Assembly: GCA_947259485.1 (NCBI GenBank)
Contig: CAMYLU010000008.1
Location: 62,001 to 126,000 of the forward strand
Direction: 5' to 3'
From: an uncultured Gammaproteobacteria bacterium
Lineage (GTDB): Bacteria > Pseudomonadota > Gammaproteobacteria > GCA-001735895
DNA length: 64,000 bases
The notes beneath the pieces are model-generated. The model was not told where the DNA came from. It saw only the letters and a list, made by a program, of their open reading frames with translations, and did no database searches. This document shows positions 44,504 through 55,205 of the stretch, piece by piece. Numbering within the stretch: the first letter of the stretch is position 1; every line of letters begins with the position of its first letter. The position numbers and the translations under genes are program-made.

Positions 44504-45609
44504 TGGAATACGACTTTATCGTTGCCGGTGGAGGCCTGGTTGGATCATCGATTGCCTACGGGCTCGCCCGGCAGAAGCACAAGGTGGCGGTGCTTGACGG
44601 TGGTGATCGCTCGTTTCGCGCCTCGCGCGGTAACTTCGGCCTGGTATGGGTGCAGGGCAAGGGCTGGGATTATGCACCCTACGCGCAATGGACCGGGCAG
44701 GCCGCCGACCTGTGGCCACAATTTGTCGCAGAACTTGTCAATGAAACCGGGGTAGAGATCGATTACCAGCGTTCAGGCGGCATGCATTTTTGCCTGAACG
44801 AGGCAGAGTGGAGTGAACGTGAGCGCGAAATGGAAATGGTTCGTCAACACACGGGCGGAGCATTTGAATATGAAATGCTGGACCATGATCGACTGCAACA
44901 GCAAATTCCACAAATTTCGAATGCGGTTCTGGGCGCGAGCTATTCACCACAGGATGGTCACGTCAATCCGCTCTGCTTACTGCAGGCTTTGCAGCAAGGT
45001 ATGGACGCTCACCAGGTGCATTATTACCCCAATCAGTCGATCGATCGAATCGAGGCGAAGCAGGGTGGTTTTTATACTCACTCCACCGAGGGTACGTTGT
45101 CTGCCGAGAAAATCGTACTCTGTGCCGGGCTCGACAATCGGCGCCTCGGTGAAATGCTGGGCATGGATATTCCCGTCGTCGTCGATCGTGGCCAGATTAT
45201 GATTACCGAACGTCTGCAGCCTTTTTTGAACCTACCGACGCTGCATGTGCGTCAGACAGCGGAAGGTACCGTGCAAATCGGGTATTCCCACGAGGATGTG
45301 GGCCTCGACGACGGTACCAGTCCGTCGGTATTAAAAAACATAGCCCGGCGCGCGGTGTTAATGTTTCCGTTCCTGGCGCGCGTGCAACTGGTGCGCGCCT
45401 GGGGCGCACTGCGGATCATGACGCCGGACCATAACCCGATATACCAGCAATCTGCAGACTGTCCGGGTGCGTTTACCGTCACCTGTCATAGCGGCGTCAC
45501 CCTTGCCGCAATGCACGCTGGCCCGGTTGCTGAATGGATAGGCGGTAGCAGTCATCTTGATCTTATCAACCAGTTCAGTACAGACCGGTTCAATGTTTCG
45601 CCGGGTTGA
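44503..45609 (+). CDS. FAD-dependent amine/opine dehydrogenase, beta subunit (HcnC/OoxB-like)
   Basis: A 368-residue flavoprotein of the D-amino acid/sarcosine oxidase family. The FAD site is FIVAGGGLVGSSIAYGLA at the N-terminus, and a GMDIPVVVDRGQIMITE segment precedes the substrate domain. The C-terminal GAFTVTCHSGVTLAAM is the second FAD block. In hydrogen cyanide synthase and opine oxidase this subunit holds substrate and works with an alpha subunit and a small ferredoxin subunit; both follow here. Substrate is not deducible, but imino acids, opines, hydroxyproline and N-methyl amino acids are typical. Confidence 0.87.
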   Translation: MEYDFIVAGGGLVGSSIAYGLARQKHKVAVLDGGDRSFRASRGNFGLVWVQGKGWDYAPYAQWTGQAADLWPQFVAELVNETGVEIDYQRSGGMHFCLNEAEWSEREREMEMVRQHTGGAFEYEMLDHDRLQQQIPQISNAVLGASYSPQDGHVNPLCLLQALQQGMDAHQVHYYPNQSIDRIEAKQGGFYTHSTEGTLSAEKIVLCAGLDNRRLGEMLGMDIPVVVDRGQIMITERLQPFLNLPTLHVRQTAEGTVQIGYSHEDVGLDDGTSPSVLKNIARRAVLMFPFLARVQLVRAWGALRIMTPDHNPIYQQSADCPGAFTVTCHSGVTLAAMHAGPVAEWIGGSSHLDLINQFSTDRFNVSPG

Positions 45610-45895
45610 TGAAACCAGTGTCGATACGCTTAAGCTGCGTATCGAGGATCGTGAGTACGCAGTTCCGGTCGGTATTTCGGTTGCCGCGGCGGTTTTGCTG
45701 TGTGGCTTTAACAAGGTGCGCAATACCCCCGTCACCGATTCTCCGCGATTACCCTATTGCATGATGGGCATTTGTTTCGATTGCCTGATGACCATCGACG
45801 GGATTCCCAACCAGCAGGCCTGCCAGCTCGAGGTTCGAGAAAACATGAAAATCGAGGTTCAGCAGGGTGCGGCAGAACTGCTGCAACAAAGATGA
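45593..45895 (+). CDS. (2Fe-2S) ferredoxin-like subunit (HcnA/OoxC-like)
   Basis: A 100-residue subunit with the plant-type ferredoxin-like cysteine pattern PYCMMGICFDCLMTIDG and a later Cys in QQACQLEV, which together bind one 2Fe-2S cluster. The ATG at 45593 overlaps the end of the beta-subunit gene by 17 bases, and its stop overlaps the alpha-subunit start. It corresponds to the gamma subunit that passes electrons between the two flavin subunits in this enzyme class. Confidence 0.87.
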   Translation: MFRRVDETSVDTLKLRIEDREYAVPVGISVAAAVLLCGFNKVRNTPVTDSPRLPYCMMGICFDCLMTIDGIPNQQACQLEVRENMKIEVQQGAAELLQQR

Positions 45896-47283
45896 AGGAC
45901 AATTACCAGTTACTCGTAATCGGTGCCGGGCCGGCGGGTCTCGCCGCGGCCGCCGATGCTGCCCGCCTTGGTCTGGATGTTGCCCTGGTGGATGAGCAAA
46001 TGGCGCCGGGTGGACAAATCTACCGTAATGTTGGATCACCTCGGGAACCTGTCAGGCCTTACCTGGGGAAAGACTACCTGTGGGGTAAGCCGCTGGTAGC
46101 AGAGTTTCTGCAAAGTGGCGCGGCCTACATCAACAATGCATCGGTATGGTATCTCGATGAGCGCCTGGAGACTGGTATGCTGATTGATGGCGCCAGCCAT
46201 TTCATCACCGCGGAGCGATTGCTTCTGGCCACTGGCGCCCAGGAAAGGCCCATGCCATTGCCCGGATGGCAGCTGCCTGGTGTTATGACAGCAGGCGCGG
46301 GACAGATTCTACTCAAATCCGCGGCGATGATTCCCAGTGGACGGGTAGTGCTGGCGGGGAGCGGTCCATTACTGCTGCTAATAGCCTGGCAGTACCTGCA
46401 GGTTGGGGTAAAAATTGGCGCAATTATTGATACCACGCCACGTTCAGGTTTTTCCGAGGTACTACCTTGCCTGCCCCGTGCGCTAGCGGCTTTTGACTAC
46501 CTGCTCAAGGGTCTGTCATTCATACTCGCCATCAAAAAGGCGGGGATACCCGTTTATAGAGCGGTGGCTGATCTGCGCGCCGAAGGCCATGAAGCGCTGG
46601 AGTCGGTGAGTTTTACTACAGGCCAGGGCGATGGTAATAAAAGAACAGAAATCAACATCGAAGCCGAGACCTTGTTATTGCACCAGGGTGTGATCCCAAA
46701 TTTACGCCTGCCGCTGGCCGCCGGCTGTGAGCTTGAATGGGATGCGCTGCAGCAAAGTTGGAAAACAGTCAAAGATATATGGGGTCAGAGTAGTGTTGAC
46801 CAGGTGCTGGTGGCAGGGGATTGCGCGAGTATTGTCGGTGCCCGTGCAGGCGAGTTGCAGGGCAGGTTATGCGCCTTACAGGCCGCCCATCAATTAAACA
46901 GGATCGATCTGCAACAGCGTGATAGAGCGGCGACTCGGATAAAACGTTCGCTACAAAGACATCTTTCGATCCGACCTTTTCTGGACACGCTGTATCCGCC
47001 GGCAAAGGCCTACCAAGTGCCCGATGATGAAACACTGGTGTGTCGCTGCGAGGAAGTCAATGCCGGACAAATACGCGAGGCCGCACGCATGGGTTGCGTC
47101 GGACCCAACCAGGTGAAAGCCTTTACCCGCTGTGGTATGGGCCCTTGCCAGGGGTATCTATGCGGCAGCACGGTATCGGCATTGATCGCAGACGAAACGG
47201 GTGCTTCGATGGAACAGGTTGGATATTTCCGGGTGCGGCCACCCTTCAAGCCGATCACACTCGGTGAACTTGCGAATACCTAG
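45892..47283 (+). CDS. FAD/NAD(P)-type dehydrogenase, alpha subunit (HcnB/OoxA-like)
   Basis: A 463-residue flavoprotein with FAD motif VIGAGPAGLAAAADAARLG, the second dinucleotide site RVVLAGSGPLLLLIAWQYLQ, and a C-terminal BFD-like domain with CRCEEV, CVG and CGMGPCQG that should bind a 2Fe-2S cluster. This layout is that of HcnB, opine oxidase A and hydroxyproline dehydrogenase subunits. The ATG at 45892 overlaps the small-subunit stop. With the two preceding genes it completes a heterotrimeric or larger dehydrogenase that probably passes electrons to the respiratory chain. Confidence 0.88.
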   Translation: MKDNYQLLVIGAGPAGLAAAADAARLGLDVALVDEQMAPGGQIYRNVGSPREPVRPYLGKDYLWGKPLVAEFLQSGAAYINNASVWYLDERLETGMLIDGASHFITAERLLLATGAQERPMPLPGWQLPGVMTAGAGQILLKSAAMIPSGRVVLAGSGPLLLLIAWQYLQVGVKIGAIIDTTPRSGFSEVLPCLPRALAAFDYLLKGLSFILAIKKAGIPVYRAVADLRAEGHEALESVSFTTGQGDGNKRTEINIEAETLLLHQGVIPNLRLPLAAGCELEWDALQQSWKTVKDIWGQSSVDQVLVAGDCASIVGARAGELQGRLCALQAAHQLNRIDLQQRDRAATRIKRSLQRHLSIRPFLDTLYPPAKAYQVPDDETLVCRCEEVNAGQIREAARMGCVGPNQVKAFTRCGMGPCQGYLCGSTVSALIADETGASMEQVGYFRVRPPFKPITLGELANT

Positions 47284-47414
47284 CGGTATTTATCCGGACC
47301 GAGCGTCAAAGTAACAGATGGGCCAGGCTACAACAGCAATCTGTAACAGCAGGACGTTCAGAAGCGGGAAAATTGTTTGGTGATCAAGCCCTGAACATGC
47401 CACACTAATTCACT

Positions 47415-48836
47415 ATGGAAGGCACCGTATCACTGCCGTTCTGGTTGTTTATCCTGCTGCTGGTTACCGCCTTGTTGCTGGTGCTGGATCGGATCCTGTT
47501 ACCGGGATTTCGCTGGTATTTGCGGCGTCGCGTTAATCGCGTTATCGAGGAAGTTAATACCCGACTCGATATCGAGATCAGGCCTTTTCAGCTGACGCGC
47601 AAGCAGGCGTTGATTGACCAGCTGGTATTCGATGACAAGGTGGTTGCCGCGATGAAGGAATACGCTACCGAACACAATATGCCGAAGGAGGTGGTGCAGG
47701 AGAAAGTTTTCCGCTACGCCAATGAAATTGCGCCTTCGTTCAATGCTTACATTTATTTCCGCTTCGGTTACTGGCTTGCCAAAACGCTGGGGCGCATGCT
47801 CTACCGGGTGCGGGTAGGATTTCATGACGAGGGCGAACTGTCACAAGTTGATCCGAACGCAAGCGTCGTATTTGTCATGAATCATCGCAGCAACATGGAT
47901 TACGTGCTGGTTTCATTCCTGGTTGCTGAAAAAACAGCCTTGTCCTATGCAGTCGGTGAATGGGCCAGAATCTGGCCGCTGCAGTCGCTGATAAAATCGA
48001 TGGGTGCCTTTTTTGTACGCCGTAACTCGCGTAACCCGCTCTATCGACGAGTGCTGGAGCGTTACGTGAATCTTGCCACGCGCGCCGGTGTATGCCAGGC
48101 AGTGTTCCTCGAGGGAGGATTGACGCGCGATGGAGCACTGCGCGAGCCCAGGCAGGGTTTTCTCGATTACATGCTGCGCGACTATCGCCCCGGCAATGAT
48201 CGCGACGTTGTTTTCGTGCCAGTGGGCATCAATTACGATCGCGTGCTGGAAGACATGAGCCTGGTACGAAAGCTTGATCCCGAGGTTGAATCCAGAAGCC
48301 CATGGTTCGTTATTAAAACGAGTTTTAGATTTGGTTTGAAAACACTTTTAATGAGTCGCAAAAAACGCTGGCTTAGGTTTGGCTATGCCAGTGTCAATTT
48401 TGGTAAGCCGGTATCGGTTTTTGAGTATTGCCAACAGCACAGCGTCAACCTGTCTGAACTGGAGCAGGAAAGGCGGTTTCAGCACATCGAAGAGCTCAGT
48501 CACCAGTTGATGGATGAAATCGCCGACGTGGTGCCGGTGTTACCGGTTGCGTTAATGAGTGAAGTGGTACTCGCCAGTCAATCAGACTGGCTCAGCGAAC
48601 TGGGTGTCAAGACGGCAGCCGTTACGCGCATCGAGGATTTGCATGCCCGGGGTGCGCCGATAAGAATTTCGGCTAGCGCCTGCGAGGATGTGTTGACGGC
48701 GGCACTTTCAATGCTCGAAGGACGCGGGTTCATCGAACGCAAGAATGGCCTCATTCGAGCCAGGCCGGAGGCACTGGATTTGCTGAATTATTACGCGAAC
48801 TCAATCAAACAATGGCAAACAGGAGCATCGTCTTGA
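47415..48836 (+). CDS. Glycerolphosphate acyltransferase-family protein (PlsB/PlsC-like)
   Basis: A 473-residue membrane-associated protein. A hydrophobic N-terminal helix (about 4-28) precedes a basic region, then an acyltransferase domain with all four blocks: NHRSNMD (HxxxxD), GAFFVRRNSRNPLYRRVL, VFLEGGLTRDGALREP and VFVPVGINYDRVLED. This pattern, including the Gly-Gly form of block III, fits the GPAT (PlsB) branch and not the lysophosphatidate acyltransferases, but the protein is much shorter than the ~800-residue PlsB. The C-terminal ~120 residues may be regulatory. Phospholipid synthesis is likely; the exact acceptor is uncertain. Confidence 0.82.
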   Translation: MEGTVSLPFWLFILLLVTALLLVLDRILLPGFRWYLRRRVNRVIEEVNTRLDIEIRPFQLTRKQALIDQLVFDDKVVAAMKEYATEHNMPKEVVQEKVFRYANEIAPSFNAYIYFRFGYWLAKTLGRMLYRVRVGFHDEGELSQVDPNASVVFVMNHRSNMDYVLVSFLVAEKTALSYAVGEWARIWPLQSLIKSMGAFFVRRNSRNPLYRRVLERYVNLATRAGVCQAVFLEGGLTRDGALREPRQGFLDYMLRDYRPGNDRDVVFVPVGINYDRVLEDMSLVRKLDPEVESRSPWFVIKTSFRFGLKTLLMSRKKRWLRFGYASVNFGKPVSVFEYCQQHSVNLSELEQERRFQHIEELSHQLMDEIADVVPVLPVALMSEVVLASQSDWLSELGVKTAAVTRIEDLHARGAPIRISASACEDVLTAALSMLEGRGFIERKNGLIRARPEALDLLNYYANSIKQWQTGASS

Positions 48837-48919
48837 GCTGGATGTTGATTGGAGGTTAATCGCCATGATCGTTTTGTTCCTGGATTGACAGGTTGACCTC
48901 AATGAATCCCCTGCAGCCT

Positions 48920-49804
48920 TTAACGGCTGACGCGGTTTTCGATTGGCGGCAAGGCAAGAATATAATCGATCAGTACCTCGCGATCTCCAGCTGTCAGGTG
49001 GCGCAATTCTGAAATCACCTGATCCATCGTTCCGGCGGTGTACTCGCCGTTCGGAAGCTCGCCGAATTGCAAAAAAAGCTCTAAGTCAGCCCGACTCCAG
49101 TCACCGATGCCGGTACCCTTGTGAGGCGTAATATTGGGTACCAGTTCGTCTTCCGGTCCCTGGGCGTTACCAGCGTATGCCAGGTCTAACTGTAGTGCGC
49201 CAAACAGGTTACGTGGAGTGTGACATTCCCCACAGTGTGCCATAGCTTCGGCAATGTAAGCACCCTGGTTCCATTGTTGGTTCTGGTCGGAACGCTGCTG
49301 GAATTCGCCGGGACTGAAGAATAGCCATTTCCAGACCAGGGCTGCCACCCGCCAGCGTAGAAACAATACCAGGTCATGGTCGCGATTGGTTTGCTCGGAC
49401 GCCGGTAGCGATAAAAGGTATGCATGCAGGGCGCGTATGTCTTCGGCCACCATGCGGGTGTAGGAAGTGTAAGGAAAGGCTGGATAATAATTTCTGCCTT
49501 GCGGTGACACCCCATGGTGTAATGCGCGTTGCAAATCGTCAGCACTCCATGCGCCAATACCTGCCGTTTTGTGTGAAGTTATATTCGGGGAATAGAAGGT
49601 ACCAAAAGGTGTTACCAGCGGTCGCCCACCCGCAAGGGGAACGCCATTTTCGGCGGTATGACAGTTGCCACAACCACTGATCTTGAATACGTATTCCCCG
49701 CGCTCTAGTAATGGGCTGTCCGACTGTGTCTGCGCGCTAGTCCATGATGGTAATGTGGCGAGCAGCAGGCCTACAACAGCAAGTAAATGCGGTACCGGGA
49801 TCAT
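48920..49804 (-). CDS. Exported dihaem cytochrome c
   Basis: A 294-residue periplasmic cytochrome with a signal peptide (ATG 49804, ending TSAQTQ) and two class I-type haem c motifs, CGNCH near 44-48 and CGECH near 190-194. Each lies in its own domain with a downstream GIGxWS segment (GIGAWSADDLQ and GIGDWSRADLE), which suggests an internal duplication. Similar dihaem proteins act as electron-accepting subunits of periplasmic alcohol, aldehyde or other dehydrogenases. No such partner adjoins here, but a cytochrome c' gene lies upstream on the same strand. An in-frame ATG at 49840 is less likely. Confidence 0.88.
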   Translation of the reverse strand: MIPVPHLLAVVGLLLATLPSWTSAQTQSDSPLLERGEYVFKISGCGNCHTAENGVPLAGGRPLVTPFGTFYSPNITSHKTAGIGAWSADDLQRALHHGVSPQGRNYYPAFPYTSYTRMVAEDIRALHAYLLSLPASEQTNRDHDLVLFLRWRVAALVWKWLFFSPGEFQQRSDQNQQWNQGAYIAEAMAHCGECHTPRNLFGALQLDLAYAGNAQGPEDELVPNITPHKGTGIGDWSRADLELFLQFGELPNGEYTAGTMDQVISELRHLTAGDREVLIDYILALPPIENRVSR

Positions 49805-50006
49805 GGTTGTTTCATAGGCAGCAGTTTGTCGAATCGTCAACGAGCGGGAATTCGGTATAGAGATACCGCGGGGTCGTGTCGAATAACATGAATCGGTGCG
49901 GGTTCTACCTGAGTGCGACCACCGGTAGCGATAGCCGGTGCCGCAGGCCGGTCACCGGGTCGCAGATTTTTGTTACGCTGAAATCCTTCCAGGTTGTTCC
50001 TGTTGG

Positions 50007-50474
50007 TTATTGCTTCTCGCGAAAATCGTCGTGACATCCCTTGCAGGAATTGCCAACCGGGCCAATTTTGGACTTTAGGGCATCGACACCATTACCAGCT
50101 TCGGCAGCAAGCTCGTTTACTGCTATAGCGTATTTTTTCCCGTATTCACTAATCTCCGGATAAGTCGTCCAGATTTTCGGCAGGGCAGTCGTATCGCCCA
50201 TGTAATTGTCAATGTCGGAACCCTGTGCCCAGGCACGGCCGTTATCGAGGTCAAGCAATAATTTCAGATTTCCGGCAAGTTTTTTTGCCATTTCAGCGTC
50301 GTAATCGATTTGACCCTTGGCCATGCCGAACAGCGGTCCGACGTTAAATGCGCGTAGCTGCATTTCTCCCTGGCGCGCCTTGATGGCTTTTTTAAGCGGA
50401 TCCTGTGCGGCTATGCTGGGTGCGGTTAATGTCAGTCCGATGATCATTAAACAGAGTCGGGAAGCGATTCTCAT
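50007..50474 (-). CDS. Cytochrome c' (class II)
   Basis: A 155-residue exported haem protein. A signal peptide ends SIAAQD, a four-helix bundle follows, and the single haem-binding motif CKGCHDDFR is close to the C-terminus, as in class II cytochromes c'. These proteins bind NO or CO and are linked to nitrosative stress protection, though electron transfer is also possible. The gene is divergent from a LysR regulator with 101 bases between, so regulation by that protein is likely. About 200 bases separate it from the dihaem cytochrome. Confidence 0.87.
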   Translation of the reverse strand: MRIASRLCLMIIGLTLTAPSIAAQDPLKKAIKARQGEMQLRAFNVGPLFGMAKGQIDYDAEMAKKLAGNLKLLLDLDNGRAWAQGSDIDNYMGDTTALPKIWTTYPEISEYGKKYAIAVNELAAEAGNGVDALKSKIGPVGNSCKGCHDDFREKQ

Positions 50475-50531
50475 GTTGTGTCTCCTGGTTTTCGTCGTTG
50501 CAGTATCGAATACGCATTATAAGCTGTCATA

Positions 50532-50550
50532 AAATTACATCAAATTACAT
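50532..50550. promoter_or_regulatory. Direct repeat in the cytochrome c'-LysR divergent promoter
   Basis: AAATTACAT occurs twice with a 10-base period (50532-50540 and 50542-50550), one turn of DNA apart, in the AT-rich gap between the two divergent genes. TATAGT at 50561 is a possible -10 for the LysR gene. Such a repeat could be a regulator site. Confidence 0.4.
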
Positions 50551-50575
50551 ATTTTTGCGCTATAGTGATGCAATT

Positions 50576-51442
50576 ATGCAGCATATTAACTGGGATAATC
50601 TACGTTACGTATTGATGGTTGCCAACAAGGGCTCCATCGCCGCAGCCGCGCGCGAGCTGGAAGTTAACCGCACAACGGTATTACGGCGTATCAATCTATT
50701 CCAGGAAAACCTTAACTGTCGTATTTTTGAGCGCAGCGACGCGGGATACGTGTTGACTCCGGAAGCGGAGAAAATGATCAATGCCGCGCGTGAAGTTGAA
50801 GACACGCTGTTTACCATGCAGCGCCAAATCGCCGGGCACGAGTTGAAACTCGAGGGTGAATTGCGGGTGACGACGACCGATTCTTTCATGTTATCGGTGC
50901 TGGGTCCGCATCTTGCAAGTTTCAGAGAAAAGCACCCGCACATCATCGTCGATTTGCTGGTTACCAATAGCGTCCTCGATCTCAACCGACGCGATGCGGA
51001 TGTTGCGATCCGACCAACCGGTTATCCGGACTCAAACCTGGTCTCGAAAAGGCTATGCGATGTCGAGTTTGGGGTATATGCCTCTGCTGACTATCTTGAG
51101 TCTGCCACACCGAGTAATACTATCGAGGCTCGCTGGATAGGACTTGTTGATAGCCTGAGCAGTACGCCCATTGGCAGCTGGTTCGATGAGACCATCGATA
51201 AGTCCAGAATTTGTATGCGCTGTGATTCCTTTGTCGCAATCCGAATCGCTGCGGAAGCGGGCATCGGACTTGGGCTATTACCCCGCTTCCTGGGCGATGC
51301 CTCCCGGGTCCTGACCCGGGTCACATTTCCGACCGAGAATCTGACCACGGGTTTATGGATTTTAACGCATCCTGACCTGGTACGTTCTGCCCGGGTCCAC
51401 GCGTTCATCGATCATTTCAGCGAAGCGCTCGGTTCACCCTGA
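50576..51442 (+). CDS. LysR-family transcription regulator
   Basis: A 288-residue regulator. The N-terminal winged helix-turn-helix has NLRYVLMVANKGSIAAAARE and NRTTVLRRINLFQENLNC. It is followed by a two-lobed effector domain (about 88-285). The recognition helix NRTTVLRRI resembles the subgroup typified by GcvA-unrelated LTTRs with a VxRRI helix. The ATG at 50576 gives the normal family start; upstream codons lie in the promoter region. It is divergent from the cytochrome c' gene, its probable target, and overlaps the convergent EamA gene by 26 bases. Confidence 0.9.
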   Translation: MQHINWDNLRYVLMVANKGSIAAAARELEVNRTTVLRRINLFQENLNCRIFERSDAGYVLTPEAEKMINAAREVEDTLFTMQRQIAGHELKLEGELRVTTTDSFMLSVLGPHLASFREKHPHIIVDLLVTNSVLDLNRRDADVAIRPTGYPDSNLVSKRLCDVEFGVYASADYLESATPSNTIEARWIGLVDSLSSTPIGSWFDETIDKSRICMRCDSFVAIRIAAEAGIGLGLLPRFLGDASRVLTRVTFPTENLTTGLWILTHPDLVRSARVHAFIDHFSEALGSP

Positions 51443-52304
51443 TCCTGGTTATACCGATACCGCCCAGAATAGTCGCCAGCGCGACGAAATGTTGCCAGGA
51501 TACTGGCTCCGACAGCAGCCAGGCGCCGCATAAAAAAGCCACCACCGGAATCAGGTAGTTAATGGTCGACAGAAAGGTCGGCCCGGCGCGGTCGATGACC
51601 GCAAACAGGATAATGGTCGCAATTCCGGTTGGGCCGATGCCAAGCCAGATAACTGACATCATCGAATCCTGGCTGATGGCGTTATTTTCGGGTGCCAGAA
51701 CCAGCCAGATGGGCAGCATGACCAGGCTTGCCATGATGACTACACCACAGGCGCCCACCATCGGGCTGAAGCGCGGCAGGCGCTTGATCAGGATCGAATT
51801 GACGGCATAACAGGTGGCCGCGATAAAAATGGCCAGGCCACTCCAGAATTCCCGACCACCCCCTTCAAACACGGGGCCAAGCAGCAGGGTAACCCCGGTA
51901 ATGCCAAGCGCAAAGCCGATCAGCTTGTAACGATTGAGCTTTTCGTCGACGATAAAATAATGCGCAAACACCATGGTCAGCAGCGGCATGATGGCCATGA
52001 TCATGCCGGCGACGCCCGAGTCTACCTCTTGTTGCCCCCAGGAGATCAGAAAGAAAGGTAACGCATTACCGACGATAGCCATTACCAGGAAACCCGCCCA
52101 GGTGCGCCAATCCCGGGGAATAGAATGACCGCGCGCGTAGACCACCAGTGACAGCACCAATGCACCCAGCGCCAGGCGGTAAAAAACAACCGAGATCGGA
52201 TCGACGGTGCTGACCGATATCGCGGTAAACATGAAGGAAGTCCCCCACAGTGCGACCAGGCCCAGCAACAGCGTCCAGTTGATCAGGATTGTTCTTGAAT
52301 TCAA
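51417..52304 (-). CDS. EamA/DMT-family transporter
   Basis: A 295-residue inner-membrane protein with ten hydrophobic helices in two repeats of five. The first half holds LVALWGTSFMFTAIS and FYRLALGALVLSL, the second half the corresponding EamA block WLIGPTG-like (VIWLGIGPTGIATIILF). The family exports amino acids, nucleosides or drugs. It starts 3 bases before the acetoacetyl-CoA synthetase stop, so it is likely the last gene of that transcript. Substrate unknown. Confidence 0.88.
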   Translation of the reverse strand: MNSRTILINWTLLLGLVALWGTSFMFTAISVSTVDPISVVFYRLALGALVLSLVVYARGHSIPRDWRTWAGFLVMAIVGNALPFFLISWGQQEVDSGVAGMIMAIMPLLTMVFAHYFIVDEKLNRYKLIGFALGITGVTLLLGPVFEGGGREFWSGLAIFIAATCYAVNSILIKRLPRFSPMVGACGVVIMASLVMLPIWLVLAPENNAISQDSMMSVIWLGIGPTGIATIILFAVIDRAGPTFLSTINYLIPVVAFLCGAWLLSEPVSWQHFVALATILGGIGITRIRVNRALR

Positions 52305-52307
52305 AGC

Positions 52308-54248
<1,941 letters not shown>

Positions 54249-54256
54249 TTCATGTC

Positions 54257-54279
54257 ATCCCGCGGCGCGACCGCAGGAT
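54257..54279. repeat. Short intergenic palindrome (ATCCCGCGG type)
   Basis: ATCCCGCGG and CCGCAGGAT around CGCGA form a 9-bp stem with one mismatch, flanked by GTC and CCAGT. It is in the same family as the copies at 4517, 16106 and 54371, here in inverted orientation relative to the copy at 54371. Confidence 0.75.
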
Positions 54280-54370
54280 CCAGTCTGATTATCGTGTTCG
54301 AACAACACACAATATACCAGTTTGTAAAAAATCAAAATAAACTCGGGCTACGGCCGTGGTGTGGTACTGG

Positions 54371-54408
54371 ATCCCGCCGGTCCGACGCATCGGGTCGCGC
54401 CGCGGGAT
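54371..54408. repeat. Short intergenic palindrome, expanded loop
   Basis: The arms ATCCCGCCG and CCGCGGGAT (one mismatch) match the repeat family and are flanked by ACTGG and GACACC. The loop is 20 bases instead of 5 and contains a second GGGTCGCG copy, suggesting an internal insertion or duplication. It faces the copy 90 bases away. Confidence 0.7.
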
Positions 54409-54422
54409 GACACCTTACGGTG

Positions 54423-55205
54423 TCACTTTCCTTTCCACACCGGATCGCGTTTTTCGGCGAACGCCTTGAAGCCCTCCATGCCGTCTTCACTGCCATAGAG
54501 GGTATCGACAGTCTCAAGCTGGCGCTTGGTAATCCGGTTCATCGTATCCTGGAACTTCATCGCCTCGGCTTCACGCGCGACTTCCTTGATCGATGCAAAC
54601 ACCAGCGGCGGTCCGGCGGCCAGTTCGAACGCAACCTCCCAGACCCGGTCCATTAACTCGTCTGTCGGCAGAACCTCGTTTACCAGGCCCCAACGCAAGG
54701 CCTCGGCGCTATCCATCCAGCGGCCGCGATAGAGCATTTCCATCGCCACGTGGTAGGGAATGCGCTTCGGTAGTTTAATCGTTGCGGCGTCAGCCAGTGT
54801 GCCGGCCTTGATCTCGGGTAGCGCGAAACTCGAATGTTCGGAGGCGTAAATCAGGTCCGCTGACAACATGAGTTCAAAGCCACCACCGACCGCCATACCA
54901 TTGACCGCGGCAATGACGGGTTTATTAAGACCGCGCAATTCCTGCAGCCCCGCAAATCCGCCAACGCCGTAGTCGCCATCAACCGCGTCGCCATCCGCGG
55001 CGGCCTTTAAATCCCAACCGGCACAAAAGAATTTATCGCCCGCGGTCTGGACAATGGCAACGCGCAACTCGGGGTCATCACGAAATTCCCTGAACGTCTC
55101 ACCCATCAGTCGGCTGGTATGGAGATCGATAGCGTTGGCCTTGGGTCGATCCAGCGTGACCTCGAGAATCCCGCCTTCTCTGCGGGTAGTGATTACATCA
55201 GTCAT
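54423..55205 (-). CDS. Enoyl-CoA hydratase family, CaiD-like (carnitinyl/crotonobetainyl-CoA)
   Basis: A 260-residue crotonase. The oxyanion-hole segments are FFCAGWDLKAAADG (about 59-72) and AVNGMAVGGGFEL (about 99-111). The catalytic Glu is in LPEIKAG. The FFCAGWDLK form and overall sequence resemble CaiD, which hydrates crotonobetainyl-CoA to carnitinyl-CoA. Its neighbours are a CoA ligase and an acyl-CoA dehydrogenase, each starting immediately at the end of the other, and L-carnitine dehydrogenase farther upstream. The stop of the CoA ligase gene abuts its start codon. A short-chain enoyl-CoA substrate is certain; the carnitine assignment is by similarity and context. Confidence 0.85.
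   Translation of the reverse strand: MTDVITTRREGGILEVTLDRPKANAIDLHTSRLMGETFREFRDDPELRVAIVQTAGDKFFCAGWDLKAAADGDAVDGDYGVGGFAGLQELRGLNKPVIAAVNGMAVGGGFELMLSADLIYASEHSSFALPEIKAGTLADAATIKLPKRIPYHVAMEMLYRGRWMDSAEALRWGLVNEVLPTDELMDRVWEVAFELAAGPPLVFASIKEVAREAEAMKFQDTMNRITKRQLETVDTLYGSEDGMEGFKAFAEKRDPVWKGK

Noticed and set aside
49837-50037. A 66-codon minus-strand frame between the two cytochrome genes.
   Set aside because: It has no recognisable domain, starts inside the cytochrome c' 3' end and looks like chance.
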